The notes: generated by a model from the letters alone, not told the origin. A stretch of 64,000 nucleotides of DNA from Actinomadura rupiterrae (GCF_024172125.1 NZ_JAMZEA010000001.1:124001-188000), one strand, 5' to 3'. Shown: positions 1 to 8,434, counted from the stretch's first letter. Translations and numbers: made by a program.

Positions 1-852
1 TCCGGTCAGCCTCACCGTGCCGCCGTGGCCCCAGAAGATGTAGCTGAGCACCAGGTTCATCAGGATCATCAGGATCGTCGACTCCCGGATCGCGCGCCCG
101 GCCGCGACGCCCACGCCCACCGGCCCTCCGGCCGCGTAGTAGCCGCGGTAGCAATGCACGAACATCACGATGAACGCGAAGATCGCCACCTTGATCACGC
201 TGTACAGCACGTCGATCGGCGGCAGGTACAGATGGAAGTAGTAGTCGTAGATGCCGGGCGACAGCCCGTAGACGGAGACGGAGATGAACCGCGTCGCCCA
301 GAACGCCATGAACAGCGACACCAGGTAGAGCGGGACGAGGGCGATGACGCCGGCCGCCACGCGCGTGCACACGAGGTAGACCAGCGAGTTGATGCCCATG
401 ACCTCCAGCGCGTCGATCTCCTCGGAGATCCGCATCGCGCCGATCTCGGCGGTGAAGCTCGTCCCGACCTGCGCGACCAGCGCGACCCCGGCGATGATCG
501 GGGTGACCTCGCGGACGTTGGAGTAGGACGCGACCAGGCCCGTGAACGCCTCCGCGCCGATGCGTTCCAGGCCCGGGTAGCCCTGCTGGCCGACGATCGC
601 GCCGGTGGCCAGCGACATGGTGGCGATCACGAAGATCATGCCGCCGCCGATCACCAGCGCGCCGACGCCGACCGTGATGTCGCTGACCTGCTTGGCCAGC
701 GTCCGGCCGTACTTGCGCCGCAGGATGATGTCGAACAGCAGCCCGTACAGCACCCGGCCGAGGAAGATCGGCAGGTTGAACGAAACGGCCATGCCCGCCG
801 TCCGGCCGCGCACCGCGCGGCCGATCCGCCGGACCGGTGAGATGGCGACCAT
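1..852 (-). CDS. yrbEB: YrbE/MlaE-family permease, second subunit of an mce operon (YrbEB-like), cut by the left edge
   Basis: Integral-membrane permease of an Mce-type lipid ABC importer. Visible signs are several hydrophobic segments and the family core around EEIDALEVMGI near residues 130-140, which in MlaE/YrbE proteins couples to the ATPase. The ATG at 852 has GAGG six bases upstream. 284 codons are present, ending GGTVRLTG; the YrbEB copy at 48 kb ends TTTVKVTG followed by a stop, so probably only the stop codon is missing. It follows yrbEA by 73 bp, so mceA-F should lie to the left of the window. Family call is secure; the lipid substrate is unknown. Confidence 0.93.
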   Translation of the reverse strand, partial: MVAISPVRRIGRAVRGRTAGMAVSFNLPIFLGRVLYGLLFDIILRRKYGRTLAKQVSDITVGVGALVIGGGMIFVIATMSLATGAIVGQQGYPGLERIGAEAFTGLVASYSNVREVTPIIAGVALVAQVGTSFTAEIGAMRISEEIDALEVMGINSLVYLVCTRVAAGVIALVPLYLVSLFMAFWATRFISVSVYGLSPGIYDYYFHLYLPPIDVLYSVIKVAIFAFIVMFVHCYRGYYAAGGPVGVGVAAGRAIRESTILMILMNLVLSYIFWGHGGTVRLTG

Positions 853-925
853 TCAGAACCTCGGGGGGATCATGCAGAACCTCGGGACCTCGGGGGCGGT
901 TCGGGGGGGCTCGGGAGCGGGGGTT

Positions 926-1729
926 TCAGAACCTTGGCGGGAAGAGGACCTGGTAGATCGTCGTAAGGACGTAGTTGGACGCGAACACCACGATCGAGGT
1001 GACCACGACCGCCCGGTTCACCGCCCGGCCGACGCCGACCGGGCCGTAGTCGCAGTTCATGCCCATGTAGCAGGCGACCGCGGCGGCGATGAAGCCGAAC
1101 ACCCACGCCTTGAACAGCGTGATCATCAGGTCCGGGAACTGGAGCAGCGTGGTCGCGCCGTCGAAGAACGCGCCGGGGCTGACCCCCTGCTGGATGACGT
1201 TGAAGTAGTAGCCGCCCAGCGTCCCGGCGAGGATCACCACCGAGGCGAGCAGGAGCGAGACCGTGCTGGCCGCCCACAGCCTGGGGGTGACCAGGCGGTG
1301 GATCGGGTTGATGCCCATGACCTCCATGGCCGCGAGCTCGTCGCGGATGTTGCGCGCGCCCATGTCGGAGGTGATGGCCGAGCCGCCGACACCGGACACC
1401 AGCAGCGCCGCGGCGAGCGGCGCGACCTGCTGGACCATCGCGGCGATCAGCAGCGCCCCGGTCGCCGACGCGGCGCCGAGCTGCCGGGCGATGTCCCCCA
1501 CCTGGAGCGAGATCGTCGCGCCGAGCGGGATGGCGATGAGCATGACGGGGACGGACGTGACGCGGGCGAGGAACCAGCACTGCTCGATGAACTCGCCCCA
1601 CCACTGCCGCACGTCCCAGGTGCGGCGGATGCCTTCGAGGAACGTGACGCACATCAGGCCGGTCTCGTCCAGCGCCCGGGCGGCGCGGCGGCGGGCGAGG
1701 TCCGGCACGGCGGTGAGGCTCAGGGCCAT
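926..1729 (-). CDS. yrbEA: YrbE/MlaE-family permease, first subunit of an mce operon (YrbEA-like)
   Basis: First permease subunit of the left-edge mce operon, 267 aa. The MlaE signature region reads ELAAMEVMGINPIHRLV, with about five hydrophobic segments. An in-frame reading extends to 1978, but the upstream part is repetitive (RPER units) and lacks family similarity, so I start at the ATG at 1729 (MALSLTAVPD), preceded by GGGGGCGAG. This start overlaps a 13-codon reading frame that carries a perfect AGGAGG, which suggests translational coupling. It is paralogous to the permease at 48968-49756, and a MarR gene diverges from it. Confidence 0.92.
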   Translation of the reverse strand: MALSLTAVPDLARRRAARALDETGLMCVTFLEGIRRTWDVRQWWGEFIEQCWFLARVTSVPVMLIAIPLGATISLQVGDIARQLGAASATGALLIAAMVQQVAPLAAALLVSGVGGSAITSDMGARNIRDELAAMEVMGINPIHRLVTPRLWAASTVSLLLASVVILAGTLGGYYFNVIQQGVSPGAFFDGATTLLQFPDLMITLFKAWVFGFIAAAVACYMGMNCDYGPVGVGRAVNRAVVVTSIVVFASNYVLTTIYQVLFPPRF

Positions 1730-1962
1730 CTCGCCCCCGGGGGTTCGGGGCGACGGAGCATGCGTGCCTCCTGGGGTGTTCGGACGGTGGCGGCCGTCCG
1801 CTGGAGCGCAGTGTCGTTCCGGTCGTGCGACTGGTCGTTCAGGTCGTGCGGTCGATCGTTCGGGTCGTGCAGTTGGTCGTTCCGGTCGTGCAGCAGGTCG
1901 TTCGGGTCGTGCGCTTGCTCGCGGTACTCGTCGTACAGCACACGGGTGGCAGCCAGCATCAC
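1720..1962 (-). CDS. Possible small leader protein with five heptad repeats, overlapping the yrbEA start
   Basis: An 80-aa frame whose codons have the G/C-rich third positions expected of coding DNA here. After MMLAATRVLYDEYREQ it contains five 7-residue units of the form HD(P/R/L)ND.., then a basic tail. Its TGA lies inside the first codons of yrbEA (ATGGCCCTGA). An internal ATG at 1761 has AGGAGG five bases upstream and would give a 13-aa peptide with the same end. I recognise no family. It may be a translated leader coupling to yrbEA, or simply repeat DNA that happens to be open. No good ribosome site is seen at 1962. Confidence 0.3.
   Translation of the reverse strand: MMLAATRVLYDEYREQAHDPNDLLHDRNDQLHDPNDRPHDLNDQSHDRNDTALQRTAATVRTPQEARMLRRPEPPGARWP
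1816..1920. repeat. Five tandem 21-bp repeats upstream of yrbEA
   Basis: Five adjacent 21-bp units begin at 1816, 1837, 1858, 1879 and 1900. Each starts GTT(C)NGGTCGTGC on the plus strand and differs at a few positions. The period is a multiple of three, so the repeat stays open in more than one frame. Confidence 0.9.
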
Positions 1963-2063
1963 ATGGACACACCGGCACCGCCTGTGATCTGGAGCACTCT
2001 ATTGGAAGAAGGTCTAAGAAGCGAGTACTTACATCACGCTTCGTCCGGGGCTAGGATCTGCGC
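1963..2063. promoter_or_regulatory. Divergent promoter region between the mce locus and its MarR regulator
   Basis: This stretch is clearly more A/T-rich than its surroundings, notably 1998-2036 (ATTGGAAGAAGG...GAGTACTTACATCAC). It separates the leftward yrbEA unit from the rightward MarR gene. AGGA at 2053-2056 is the likely ribosome site of the MarR gene. Divergent MarR genes commonly bind the shared promoter; I could not identify a convincing operator dyad. Confidence 0.5.
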
Positions 2064-2609
2064 GTGCATCCAGATCTCGACGGCGCCGCCGGTCATCCGG
2101 CCGACCCGTTCGTGACCGCGGCCGACCCGCTCGTGACCGGAATCCACGACCGCTGGGACGGCCAGGGACTCCCCGGCCAGCCCTGGCCGTACATGGCCAT
2201 CTGCTCGGTCGGCCGGCTCTACCAGCTCATCAAGAAGGCCCTGGACGGCGAGCTGGAGCGCTGCGGCCTCAGCCGCACCGGGTTCTTCCTGCTGACCACG
2301 CTGGCGCTGACGTCCGAGGGACGCGCCCGGCTCAGCACCCTCAGCCGGTTCCTGATGCTGCACCCGACGTCGGTGAAGCTGACCGTCGACCAGCTGGAGG
2401 CGGACGGCCTGGCCGCCCGCGCCCCGCACCCGAACGACCGCCGCGCGACGCTCGTCCTCATCACCCCGGCCGGGCGGGAGCTGGCGGGCCGCCTCAACCT
2501 CGCGCTCGAATCGCCGGACGGCCCGTTCGGCGACCTCGCCGGCCTGTACCGCCCGCTGTTCGAGTCGCTCCAGCCGATGCGCCTCGCGGCGGGCGACCTG
2601 GAGCTCTGA
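2064..2609 (+). CDS. MarR-family transcriptional regulator
   Basis: 181 aa. A winged helix-turn-helix spans roughly residues 45-145. The recognition helix region is near LMLHPTSVKLTVDQLEADGL and the wing carries the MarR-type motif NDRRATLVLITPAG (124-137). The GTG start at 2064 is supported by AGGA seven bases upstream. An extra N-terminal stretch of about 40 residues precedes the domain. It is divergent from yrbEA, so it is the natural candidate regulator of that mce operon; the ligand is unknown and the target is inferred from position only. Confidence 0.88.
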   Translation: MHPDLDGAAGHPADPFVTAADPLVTGIHDRWDGQGLPGQPWPYMAICSVGRLYQLIKKALDGELERCGLSRTGFFLLTTLALTSEGRARLSTLSRFLMLHPTSVKLTVDQLEADGLAARAPHPNDRRATLVLITPAGRELAGRLNLALESPDGPFGDLAGLYRPLFESLQPMRLAAGDLEL

Positions 2610-2734
2610 CCGCGCTTCCCCTGGGCTTTCGCGGCATCGGGACGGACGCCTCCGGTGAGTGAACCCGGCGACACAGGGCGTCGTACCAGGGGATTGAAGG
2701 ACATCGCACTCTGACCTTGCGGCAAGGTATGGGG

Positions 2735-3556
2735 ATGGCACGGACCCGAACGAGACCCCCGTCGACCCCGCCACGTCCCCCGCGGCGCGGCGGCCGTCGC
2801 TCGTCCGGACGCGCTTCCGGGCGCGTGCCGGCGCCGAGGGTGGAGTACACGCCGGACTACCCCGACCTCGCGGACCACAACCCGTGGGAGCGTCCGCCGG
2901 GCCGGGTCCGCAAGACCTGGCGGTTCCTCACGCACAACGTGACGATCACGGTGGTCGGCATCGTCGGGATGCTGGTCGCGATGGTGTTCGTGATCCCGAA
3001 GTGGATGGGTCCGGGCGAGCCGCCGAAGGCCGCGGACGGCGGCGCGTTCTCCACCAACGACATGCTCGCGCGGCTCTCGTCGTCCAGCATGGACCCGGTC
3101 GCGGCCGGGGTCATCGCGCAGGCGAAGAAGAACGCCTACGAGGAGCAGCAGCGCCAGCTGAAGCTCCTGAAGGAGAAGGCGAAGCGCGACGCGAAGGCGC
3201 GCCAGCAGCTGAAGATGCAGCAGGAGCGCGAGCGGCTCGCCAAGTCCAACCCGAACGCGTCCCAGAACAAGGCGTGGGGCAAGAAGATGAACGCGCTGAA
3301 GGGCTGGGGCGACTGCTGGGACTCGCTCGAAACGCTCTGGGACCACGAGTCGAGCTGGGACCAGCACGCGACCAACCCGTCCAGCGGCGCGTACGGCATC
3401 CCGCAGGCGCTCCCGCCGGACAAGCTCGCCGACGCGGGCCCCGACTGGAAGACCAGCTCGCCGACGCAGATCGCGTGGGGTCTGTCCTACATCAAGGCGC
3501 GGTATCACGATCCCTGCGGCGCGTGGTCGTGGTGGTCGGCGCACCACTGGTACTGA
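2735..3556 (+). CDS. Membrane-anchored transglycosylase SLT-like domain protein
   Basis: 273 aa from the ATG at 2735; AAGG lies seven bases upstream, and in-frame alternatives are ATG 2729 and TTG 2717. Order: a basic Pro/Arg-rich cytoplasmic segment, one membrane helix near 70-88, a Lys/Gln/Glu-rich coiled coil near 128-172, then a C-terminal domain of the aggregation-promoting-factor/lysozyme-like type (about 190-273). That domain has WDHESSWDQHATNPSSGAYG, with the candidate catalytic Glu in HESSW, and two Cys (near 194 and 261) that could form a disulfide. It probably cuts peptidoglycan outside the cell while tethered to the membrane. Family call is strong; activity is inferred. Confidence 0.85.
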   Translation: MARTRTRPPSTPPRPPRRGGRRSSGRASGRVPAPRVEYTPDYPDLADHNPWERPPGRVRKTWRFLTHNVTITVVGIVGMLVAMVFVIPKWMGPGEPPKAADGGAFSTNDMLARLSSSSMDPVAAGVIAQAKKNAYEEQQRQLKLLKEKAKRDAKARQQLKMQQERERLAKSNPNASQNKAWGKKMNALKGWGDCWDSLETLWDHESSWDQHATNPSSGAYGIPQALPPDKLADAGPDWKTSSPTQIAWGLSYIKARYHDPCGAWSWWSAHHWY

Positions 3557-3565
3557 GAAACTCCG

Positions 3566-4177
3566 ATGATGCGGAACGGTGGGGCCTCGGCGTCCCGGCA
3601 ATGGGCGCGGGCGGACGCCACCCGGCGCGCGCTGCTGGACGCCGCGCAGGACGTGTTCGCCGACCGCGGCTACGCGGACGCGGGCATCGCCGAGATCGTC
3701 GAACGCTCCGGCGTCAGCGTCGGGAGCCTCTACCACCACTACGGCGGCAAGGCGGGCCTGTACCTGGCGCTGTGGGAGGAGCTGACCGGCGAGCAGGAGT
3801 CCCGTGCCGCCGAGGCGGTGTCGGCGGCGCGCGCGTCCGGCGAGGACGACCCGATCGCGCAGTTCGTCGCGGGCGCCCGCGCCTACCTGGAGACGTGCTG
3901 GGAGCGGCGCGAGGCGGCGCGGCTGTTCCACGCCGGTGAGGGACCGTCCGGGTTCTCGCTGATGCGGCGCGGCCGGGCGCAGCGCTGGATCGAGCGCAAC
4001 ACGCGGCTGCTGCTGCGCCGCGAGGACGGCGGCGACCGGGCGACGTCCGTGCTGAGCATGGTCCTGACGACGGTGATCGGCGAGGCGGGGCGCGAGATCG
4101 CGCTGGCGGACTCGCCGTCCGACGCGTCCGAGATCATCGAAGAGGTCCTGCGCATCCTGATCCGGCTCGCAGGCTGA
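3566..4177 (+). CDS. TetR/AcrR-family transcriptional regulator
   Basis: 203 aa. The N-terminal TetR HTH is clear at about residues 15-62 (AQDVFADRGYADAGIAEIVE, then GVSVGSLYHHYGGKAGLY). The C-terminal ligand domain is generic. It begins only 9 bp after the transglycosylase-like gene, so the two may be co-transcribed. The start is taken at the first ATG of ATGATG (3566). Neither the ligand nor the targets can be read from sequence; no clear operator was found beside it. Confidence 0.9.
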   Translation: MMRNGGASASRQWARADATRRALLDAAQDVFADRGYADAGIAEIVERSGVSVGSLYHHYGGKAGLYLALWEELTGEQESRAAEAVSAARASGEDDPIAQFVAGARAYLETCWERREAARLFHAGEGPSGFSLMRRGRAQRWIERNTRLLLRREDGGDRATSVLSMVLTTVIGEAGREIALADSPSDASEIIEEVLRILIRLAG

Positions 4178-4333
4178 CTCGCGGAGGCGGCAGGAACGCC
4201 TTTGCGCACGGGGTTTTCGCGGTCTGCGGCGAAGATCGGTGATCCGGTATCGCGGAGGTGTCACGGAGGTTACGCTGACCGTCCCGTCACCGTGAGCTGA
4301 CACCCCCAGTGATCACCGGAGAGCCGACGGCCG

Positions 4334-4984
4334 ATGCCGACTTCCACCTGGTACCGCCTGAACGTCGCCAAGCGCGAACGGGTCCTCGAAGCGGCGATGC
4401 GCGAGTTCGGCGAGCACGGGTACTCGACCGGCAGCCTGAACACGATCGCCCGCGAGGCGGGCATCGCGAAGGGCTCGCTGTTCCAGTACTTCCGCGACAA
4501 GCTGGAGTTCTTCGCGTTCGTGTGCGACGAGACGTCCCGGCGCGTCCGCGAGGAGATGGAGCGCCGCATCGCCCGGCTCGACTTCGACCAGCCCTTCGAC
4601 GGCTGGCTCTTCGACGTGCTGTGCGAGTGGACCGAGTACTACGCCGACCACCCGCTGGAGCGCGGCGTCACCGCGGCGACCAACTTCGAGCTCGACAACG
4701 GCGTCCGCTCGGTGATCCGCGAGACCGCGAACCAGCACTACCTGCAGGTCATCCACCCGGTGCTGAAGCTGTGGAAGGAGCGCGGCGACATCCGCCCGGA
4801 CGCCGACCTGGACGTCCTCGCCACGTTCCTGCTGATGACGCTGCCGTTCCTGGCGCTGTCCCCGTACTACGACGGCCTCGACCCGGTGCTCGACCTGCGC
4901 GGCCGGACGCCCGCCGAGCAGCGCCCGATGATCCGCCAGATCGTGTCCGGCATCCGCCCGATGTTCGCCCCGTCCGCCACCTAG
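4334..4984 (+). CDS. TetR/AcrR-family transcriptional regulator
   Basis: 216 aa. TetR HTH at about residues 10-60: VLEAAMREFGEHGYSTGSLN, then GIAKGSLFQYFRDKLEFFAF. The C-terminal half (DWLF.VLCEWTEYYADHP type) resembles TetR_C domains of fatty-acid or lipid regulators, but I cannot name a subfamily. The 156-bp upstream gap contains short complementary elements around 4240-4318 (GTGTCA...TGACAC, GGTGATC...GATCACC) that could be an autoregulatory operator. The next gene starts 24 bp downstream on the same strand. Confidence 0.9.
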   Translation: MPTSTWYRLNVAKRERVLEAAMREFGEHGYSTGSLNTIAREAGIAKGSLFQYFRDKLEFFAFVCDETSRRVREEMERRIARLDFDQPFDGWLFDVLCEWTEYYADHPLERGVTAATNFELDNGVRSVIRETANQHYLQVIHPVLKLWKERGDIRPDADLDVLATFLLMTLPFLALSPYYDGLDPVLDLRGRTPAEQRPMIRQIVSGIRPMFAPSAT

Positions 4985-5008
4985 CGGTCGCCGGCGAAAG
5001 GACTGGCC

Positions 5009-5671
5009 ATGGCGGACGGGATCGTTCACCAGATGAGGTCCGTCCGGCTGCTTCTGCGGCTGCTCGAATCCGAGCTGCCGACGATCTTCTGGCGCCTGCC
5101 CGAAGCCGCCAAGCTGACGGGACACGTGCTGGACTGCGCGGACGAGGGCGCTCTCCGGGCCGTCCTCAACCCGTGGGCGACCTGCTTGGAGACCAAGCCG
5201 GTGCGCTCGAAGTACCAGTCCAAGATCATGCTGGAGATCAGGGCCCCGCTGGACGGCCTGGACGTGCACTGCTACGGCTACGCACCCGGCCCGCGGAAGG
5301 CGAGGCTCCGCGGCCTGCTGCCGTTGCGCCGTCCGGCCGGGCGCGGGGTATCTGACGCTCCGGACGCGGCCGCGATCCGGCAGGGCCAGCTCAGGGCGGC
5401 GCGGCTGCTCGGCACGCTCCTGCGCGAAGACCTCCCGCCGCTCGAATGGCTCGTCCACGGCGCGCTGTACAGCGGGAGACCGCAGCTGTCGGGCGATTTC
5501 AGCGCCGGTGCGCCCGGCCAGGCCGAGCGGCTCGGGCGCGAGGCCCTCGGCGCGTGGTCCCGCCACCTGGAAGCCGAGCCCGAGGAACGCGCCCACTCCG
5601 GCTTCACGGCCATGAGCCTGAGTTCCAAGGTGGACGATGTCGGCATCAGCGTCAGCACGAACTGGCCCTGA
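5009..5671 (+). CDS. Hypothetical protein, downstream partner of a TetR gene
   Basis: 220 aa, not recognised. The ATG at 5009 has GAAAGGA about seven bases upstream. No signal peptide and no membrane segment are evident. The chain alternates Leu-rich helices (LLLRLLESELPTIFWRLPEA) with a Gly/Arg-rich middle. It sits 24 bp behind a TetR gene on the same strand, so it may be part of that regulator's unit. Composition and codon use match the neighbours. I assign no function. Confidence 0.7.
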   Translation: MADGIVHQMRSVRLLLRLLESELPTIFWRLPEAAKLTGHVLDCADEGALRAVLNPWATCLETKPVRSKYQSKIMLEIRAPLDGLDVHCYGYAPGPRKARLRGLLPLRRPAGRGVSDAPDAAAIRQGQLRAARLLGTLLREDLPPLEWLVHGALYSGRPQLSGDFSAGAPGQAERLGREALGAWSRHLEAEPEERAHSGFTAMSLSSKVDDVGISVSTNWP

Positions 5672-5845
5672 CCCAGCACCCCCGTCCGCAACTGGAACCG
5701 AGACGTCCGGGTCGGAAATTCACCGAACAGGTCACCCCCAGCGGATAGCGCGTCCGGCTTTGTTCGGTTTTCCTGTTGTGTGAAGCCGTTCGCGCCGGAC
5801 GGCACGGCGGCTTCGTCCGGACACCCCGTTCTAGGAGGACGACGC

Positions 5846-6022
5846 ATGAAGGCAAAGCGCGCCGCCGCCGGCCTGGCGCTGGCGGCCCCACTGGTCATCG
5901 GCATCCTCATGGCCGCCGCGCCCGCCAACGCGGACCCCGCGCCGACCGCACCGCACACCATCGACCTCACGCTGACCGGCGGCGGCGCGTCCACGGACGG
6001 CATCCAAGGCTCAGGCCACTGA
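5846..6022 (+). CDS. Small secreted peptide precursor (58 aa)
   Basis: The ATG at 5846 follows a near-perfect AGGAGG by seven bases, which is why I prefer it to the upstream GTG at 5780. The first ~29 residues form a signal peptide: MKAKR, a hydrophobic core (AAAGLALAAPLVIGILMAAA), then an ANA cleavage site. The predicted mature part is only about 29 residues, starting DPAPTAPHTIDLTLTGG and ending GIQGSGH, with no Cys. A hairpin begins 6 bp after the stop, so it looks like its own transcription unit. No family recognised. Confidence 0.72.
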   Translation: MKAKRAAAGLALAAPLVIGILMAAAPANADPAPTAPHTIDLTLTGGGASTDGIQGSGH

Positions 6023-6027
6023 CCCCG

Positions 6028-6063
6028 GGGCGGCGCCGGCCGGAACGCCGGTCAGCGCCGCCC
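6028..6063 (+). terminator. Hairpin terminator after the small secreted peptide gene
   Basis: GGGCGGCGC (6028-6036) pairs with GCGCCGCCC (6055-6063), with an additional inner CGGC/GCCG stem. It starts 6 bp past the stop codon. There is no T-tract, as is common for actinobacterial terminators. Confidence 0.65.
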
Positions 6064-6136
6064 GAACACCTCCGAACACTTCCGGACGCCCCCGTCCCCT
6101 TGCCGGACACCCCGCCGGACGGCTGTGGTCGATGGC

Positions 6137-8422
6137 ATGGGTGGTCTCGTACCGGCGCGCACGCGCCGCATGCTGATCGTCATCGTCACAACGCTCTCCC
6201 TGCTCGCCGGCATGGCCGCCGGCCCCGTGGCGCGCCACGCGTCCGCCGCGCCCGCGCCACCGTCAGGCCCGCCACCGTCAGGCCCGCCACCGTCAGGCCC
6301 GCCGCCCTCGGGCCCGGGGGGCGAGGATCCGGGTACGCCGCGTCCGCCTGCGGTTCCGCCCCGCGGGCAGCCGGCGCGGTCACCTCAGCCAGGTGAGGGC
6401 GACTCGCGGAGCCTGTGGCAGCGGATCAAGGATGAGTGGATCATCGCGACGACCACGATGCCGCCGAAGGAGCCGTCGCCCCCGACGGGGCCAAAGACGG
6501 ACCATTACACCCTGAGCTACTTCCGCCAGCGCCTGGAGGACATCCTCAACGGCAAGAAGCCCCGGGGCGAGATCCCCCGGGAGCTGGATGAAGTGACCGT
6601 CTACTGGGACGAACGCGATGCCGAGCGCGAGCACCGCCAGGCTCTGGCCGACCTGGAGCGCGCAAAGCGGAACCTCGGGAGCCCCTATACCCGGAACACC
6701 ACCGGCCTGAAGGCTTGGTGGCAGTACCAGAACGCAAGGTTCGACCTCTGGATGGCCGAGGTGCGGCTCAACGAGGTGAAGACCCGGGCCGACGAGCAGC
6801 GCAGGCTCGACCGCATCAAGGAGCTTCCGAGCCCGAACAGCCCGCCCAAGAACAAGCGCAAGGGCCACAGCGGCGGCAAGGGCAACCAGGGCCACCGACA
6901 CAAAGGCAAGCGCCACCGCCGCAAGGACAAGGGCGACGGACCGGGCAACGGACCGAGCAACGCTTTCGCCCCCGGACACTCCGGGGCCCCTGGCCTGCCC
7001 GGACACCACGGCTTCCCCGGACACCACGGCCTGCCCGGCCTGCCCGGACAACCCGGACGTCCGAAGCACCCCGGACACCCGATCGCTCCTGGGCAGCCTG
7101 GACGGCCGAAGCGGCCTGGACACCCGAAAGCACCTGGGTTGCCGATTCCGGCGCCGGCGCCTCGGCCGGGGCACCAGCGGCCGACGCCGGGCGGGCCGGG
7201 GGCGCAGCCGGGGACGCCGGGGGTGCCGGTTACGGTGCCGGACCTGCCGAAGGTGCCCGTTACGCGGCCTGTCGGGCCGTCCTTCGAGCCGACCGGGCCG
7301 AACGCGCCCGCCGCGCCGGACAAGTCGTCGCCGAAGGCGCCGACGTTCCCCGCGCCGCCGAACGCGCCGAAGCCGCCGCCTCCGCCGGGCGGCCCGTCGG
7401 CTCCGGCTCCCGGTGATCCGTCCAACCCGTACCCGAGCACGCCGCCGCACGTCCCGGCGCAGCCGCGTCCCAAGCCGGACGATCCCAACAAGGACAACCC
7501 GGACAAGCCTCAGCACGACCGGCCCGCTCCGGGCCCCGACCGGCCGATCGTGCCCGAGACGCCGGAAGTGATCCCGCCTGGAGTGACCCCGGCTCCCGCG
7601 CCGTCCGATCCGGAGCTCGTCCCTGCGGCGCCCGGTCCGGCTCCGCTGGTGCCGGCGCCGTTCGACACCGGCGCGGAGCTGCCCAAGGCCGGTCCGCTGC
7701 CGCCCAACGCCCCTGTTCCCGCCGCCCCGGCCGTCGACCCGCGGTTGCAGGCGCTGGAGCAGATGCTCCAGCAGCTCAAGGCCTACGGCTGGATCTACGG
7801 GCACATCCTCGGGCAGGTGTTGCGGACGCTGCCGCCGGCATTGGGCATGCTTCTCCAGGACTGGCTCCGCAGTCAGGTCCCGCATCCGGCGCCACCGCCG
7901 AAGAAGGCGCCCGGCCCGCTGCCTCCCGGGCCGATCCCGGGCCTGCCGCCGATCGTGGTCGTCCCCGCAGGCGCCCGGACTCCGGCGAAGACCGGGCCTT
8001 CGGCTCCGGACACGTCCTCGCCGGACACTGCGCGACCTGCGCCGAAGCCGTCCGATGGCAATACCGGTTTCGGCACACCGGCCGGTAGCGGCAACGACCG
8101 CAACACTGGCGTCGGCAGCGCGGCCGGGCCGTCCTCGCCGTCCGGGAACGACTCGGGACGGCTCGGGGACAGCTCCCGTCCCGACACCCACCACGACACG
8201 AGCCCACCGCCGGACAACAGCCCGCCTGCCAGCAGCCCACCGCCCAGCAGCGGCGACGGCACCGGCACCCCCGGCGACGGCGGCGGCGGTAGCCCGGGAG
8301 GCGGAGGCCCGGCGCCCGATCCGGGGCCCGGCTCTGCTCCTGACGAAGGCGGCGGTACCGCCGGCGGCATCGGATCCGGCCCGCAGCCCGGAGGAGGAAA
8401 CCCCCAACCCGGTCGCGACTAG
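6137..8422 (+). CDS. Large secreted Pro/Gly-rich protein with a collagen-like segment
   Basis: About 761 aa from the ATG at 6137 (an in-frame GTG is at 6125). A signal peptide follows a basic start (RTRRMLIVIVTTLSLLAGMA...ASAAP). Then come a Pro-Ser-Gly linker with PPSGPPPSGP repeats and a charged, mostly helical region (about 90-235). Next is a Lys/His-rich patch and a Gly-X-Y-like block (about residues 278-338; GLPGHHGFPG, GLPGQPGRPK). A long Pro-rich region with a short helical island (about 535-580) runs to the end. No sortase motif or C-terminal membrane helix is visible. A wall-associated or matrix role is inference; no catalytic domain is seen. Confidence 0.75.
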   Translation: MGGLVPARTRRMLIVIVTTLSLLAGMAAGPVARHASAAPAPPSGPPPSGPPPSGPPPSGPGGEDPGTPRPPAVPPRGQPARSPQPGEGDSRSLWQRIKDEWIIATTTMPPKEPSPPTGPKTDHYTLSYFRQRLEDILNGKKPRGEIPRELDEVTVYWDERDAEREHRQALADLERAKRNLGSPYTRNTTGLKAWWQYQNARFDLWMAEVRLNEVKTRADEQRRLDRIKELPSPNSPPKNKRKGHSGGKGNQGHRHKGKRHRRKDKGDGPGNGPSNAFAPGHSGAPGLPGHHGFPGHHGLPGLPGQPGRPKHPGHPIAPGQPGRPKRPGHPKAPGLPIPAPAPRPGHQRPTPGGPGAQPGTPGVPVTVPDLPKVPVTRPVGPSFEPTGPNAPAAPDKSSPKAPTFPAPPNAPKPPPPPGGPSAPAPGDPSNPYPSTPPHVPAQPRPKPDDPNKDNPDKPQHDRPAPGPDRPIVPETPEVIPPGVTPAPAPSDPELVPAAPGPAPLVPAPFDTGAELPKAGPLPPNAPVPAAPAVDPRLQALEQMLQQLKAYGWIYGHILGQVLRTLPPALGMLLQDWLRSQVPHPAPPPKKAPGPLPPGPIPGLPPIVVVPAGARTPAKTGPSAPDTSSPDTARPAPKPSDGNTGFGTPAGSGNDRNTGVGSAAGPSSPSGNDSGRLGDSSRPDTHHDTSPPPDNSPPASSPPPSSGDGTGTPGDGGGGSPGGGGPAPDPGPGSAPDEGGGTAGGIGSGPQPGGGNPQPGRD

Positions 8423-8434
8423 GCGACGCCCAAG

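Noticed and set aside
1816..1920. CRISPR-like array
   Set aside because: Units are contiguous with no spacers and keep a coding period of 21 bp.
2219..4303. A 694-codon open frame on the minus strand opposite the MarR, transglycosylase-like and TetR genes
   Set aside because: It is an antisense shadow: Arg/Pro/Leu-rich, no family motifs, and spans several well-supported genes.
6380..8407. A long minus-strand frame opposite the collagen-like gene
   Set aside because: Arg-rich mirror of the Pro/Gly repeats; no start signal or motif.
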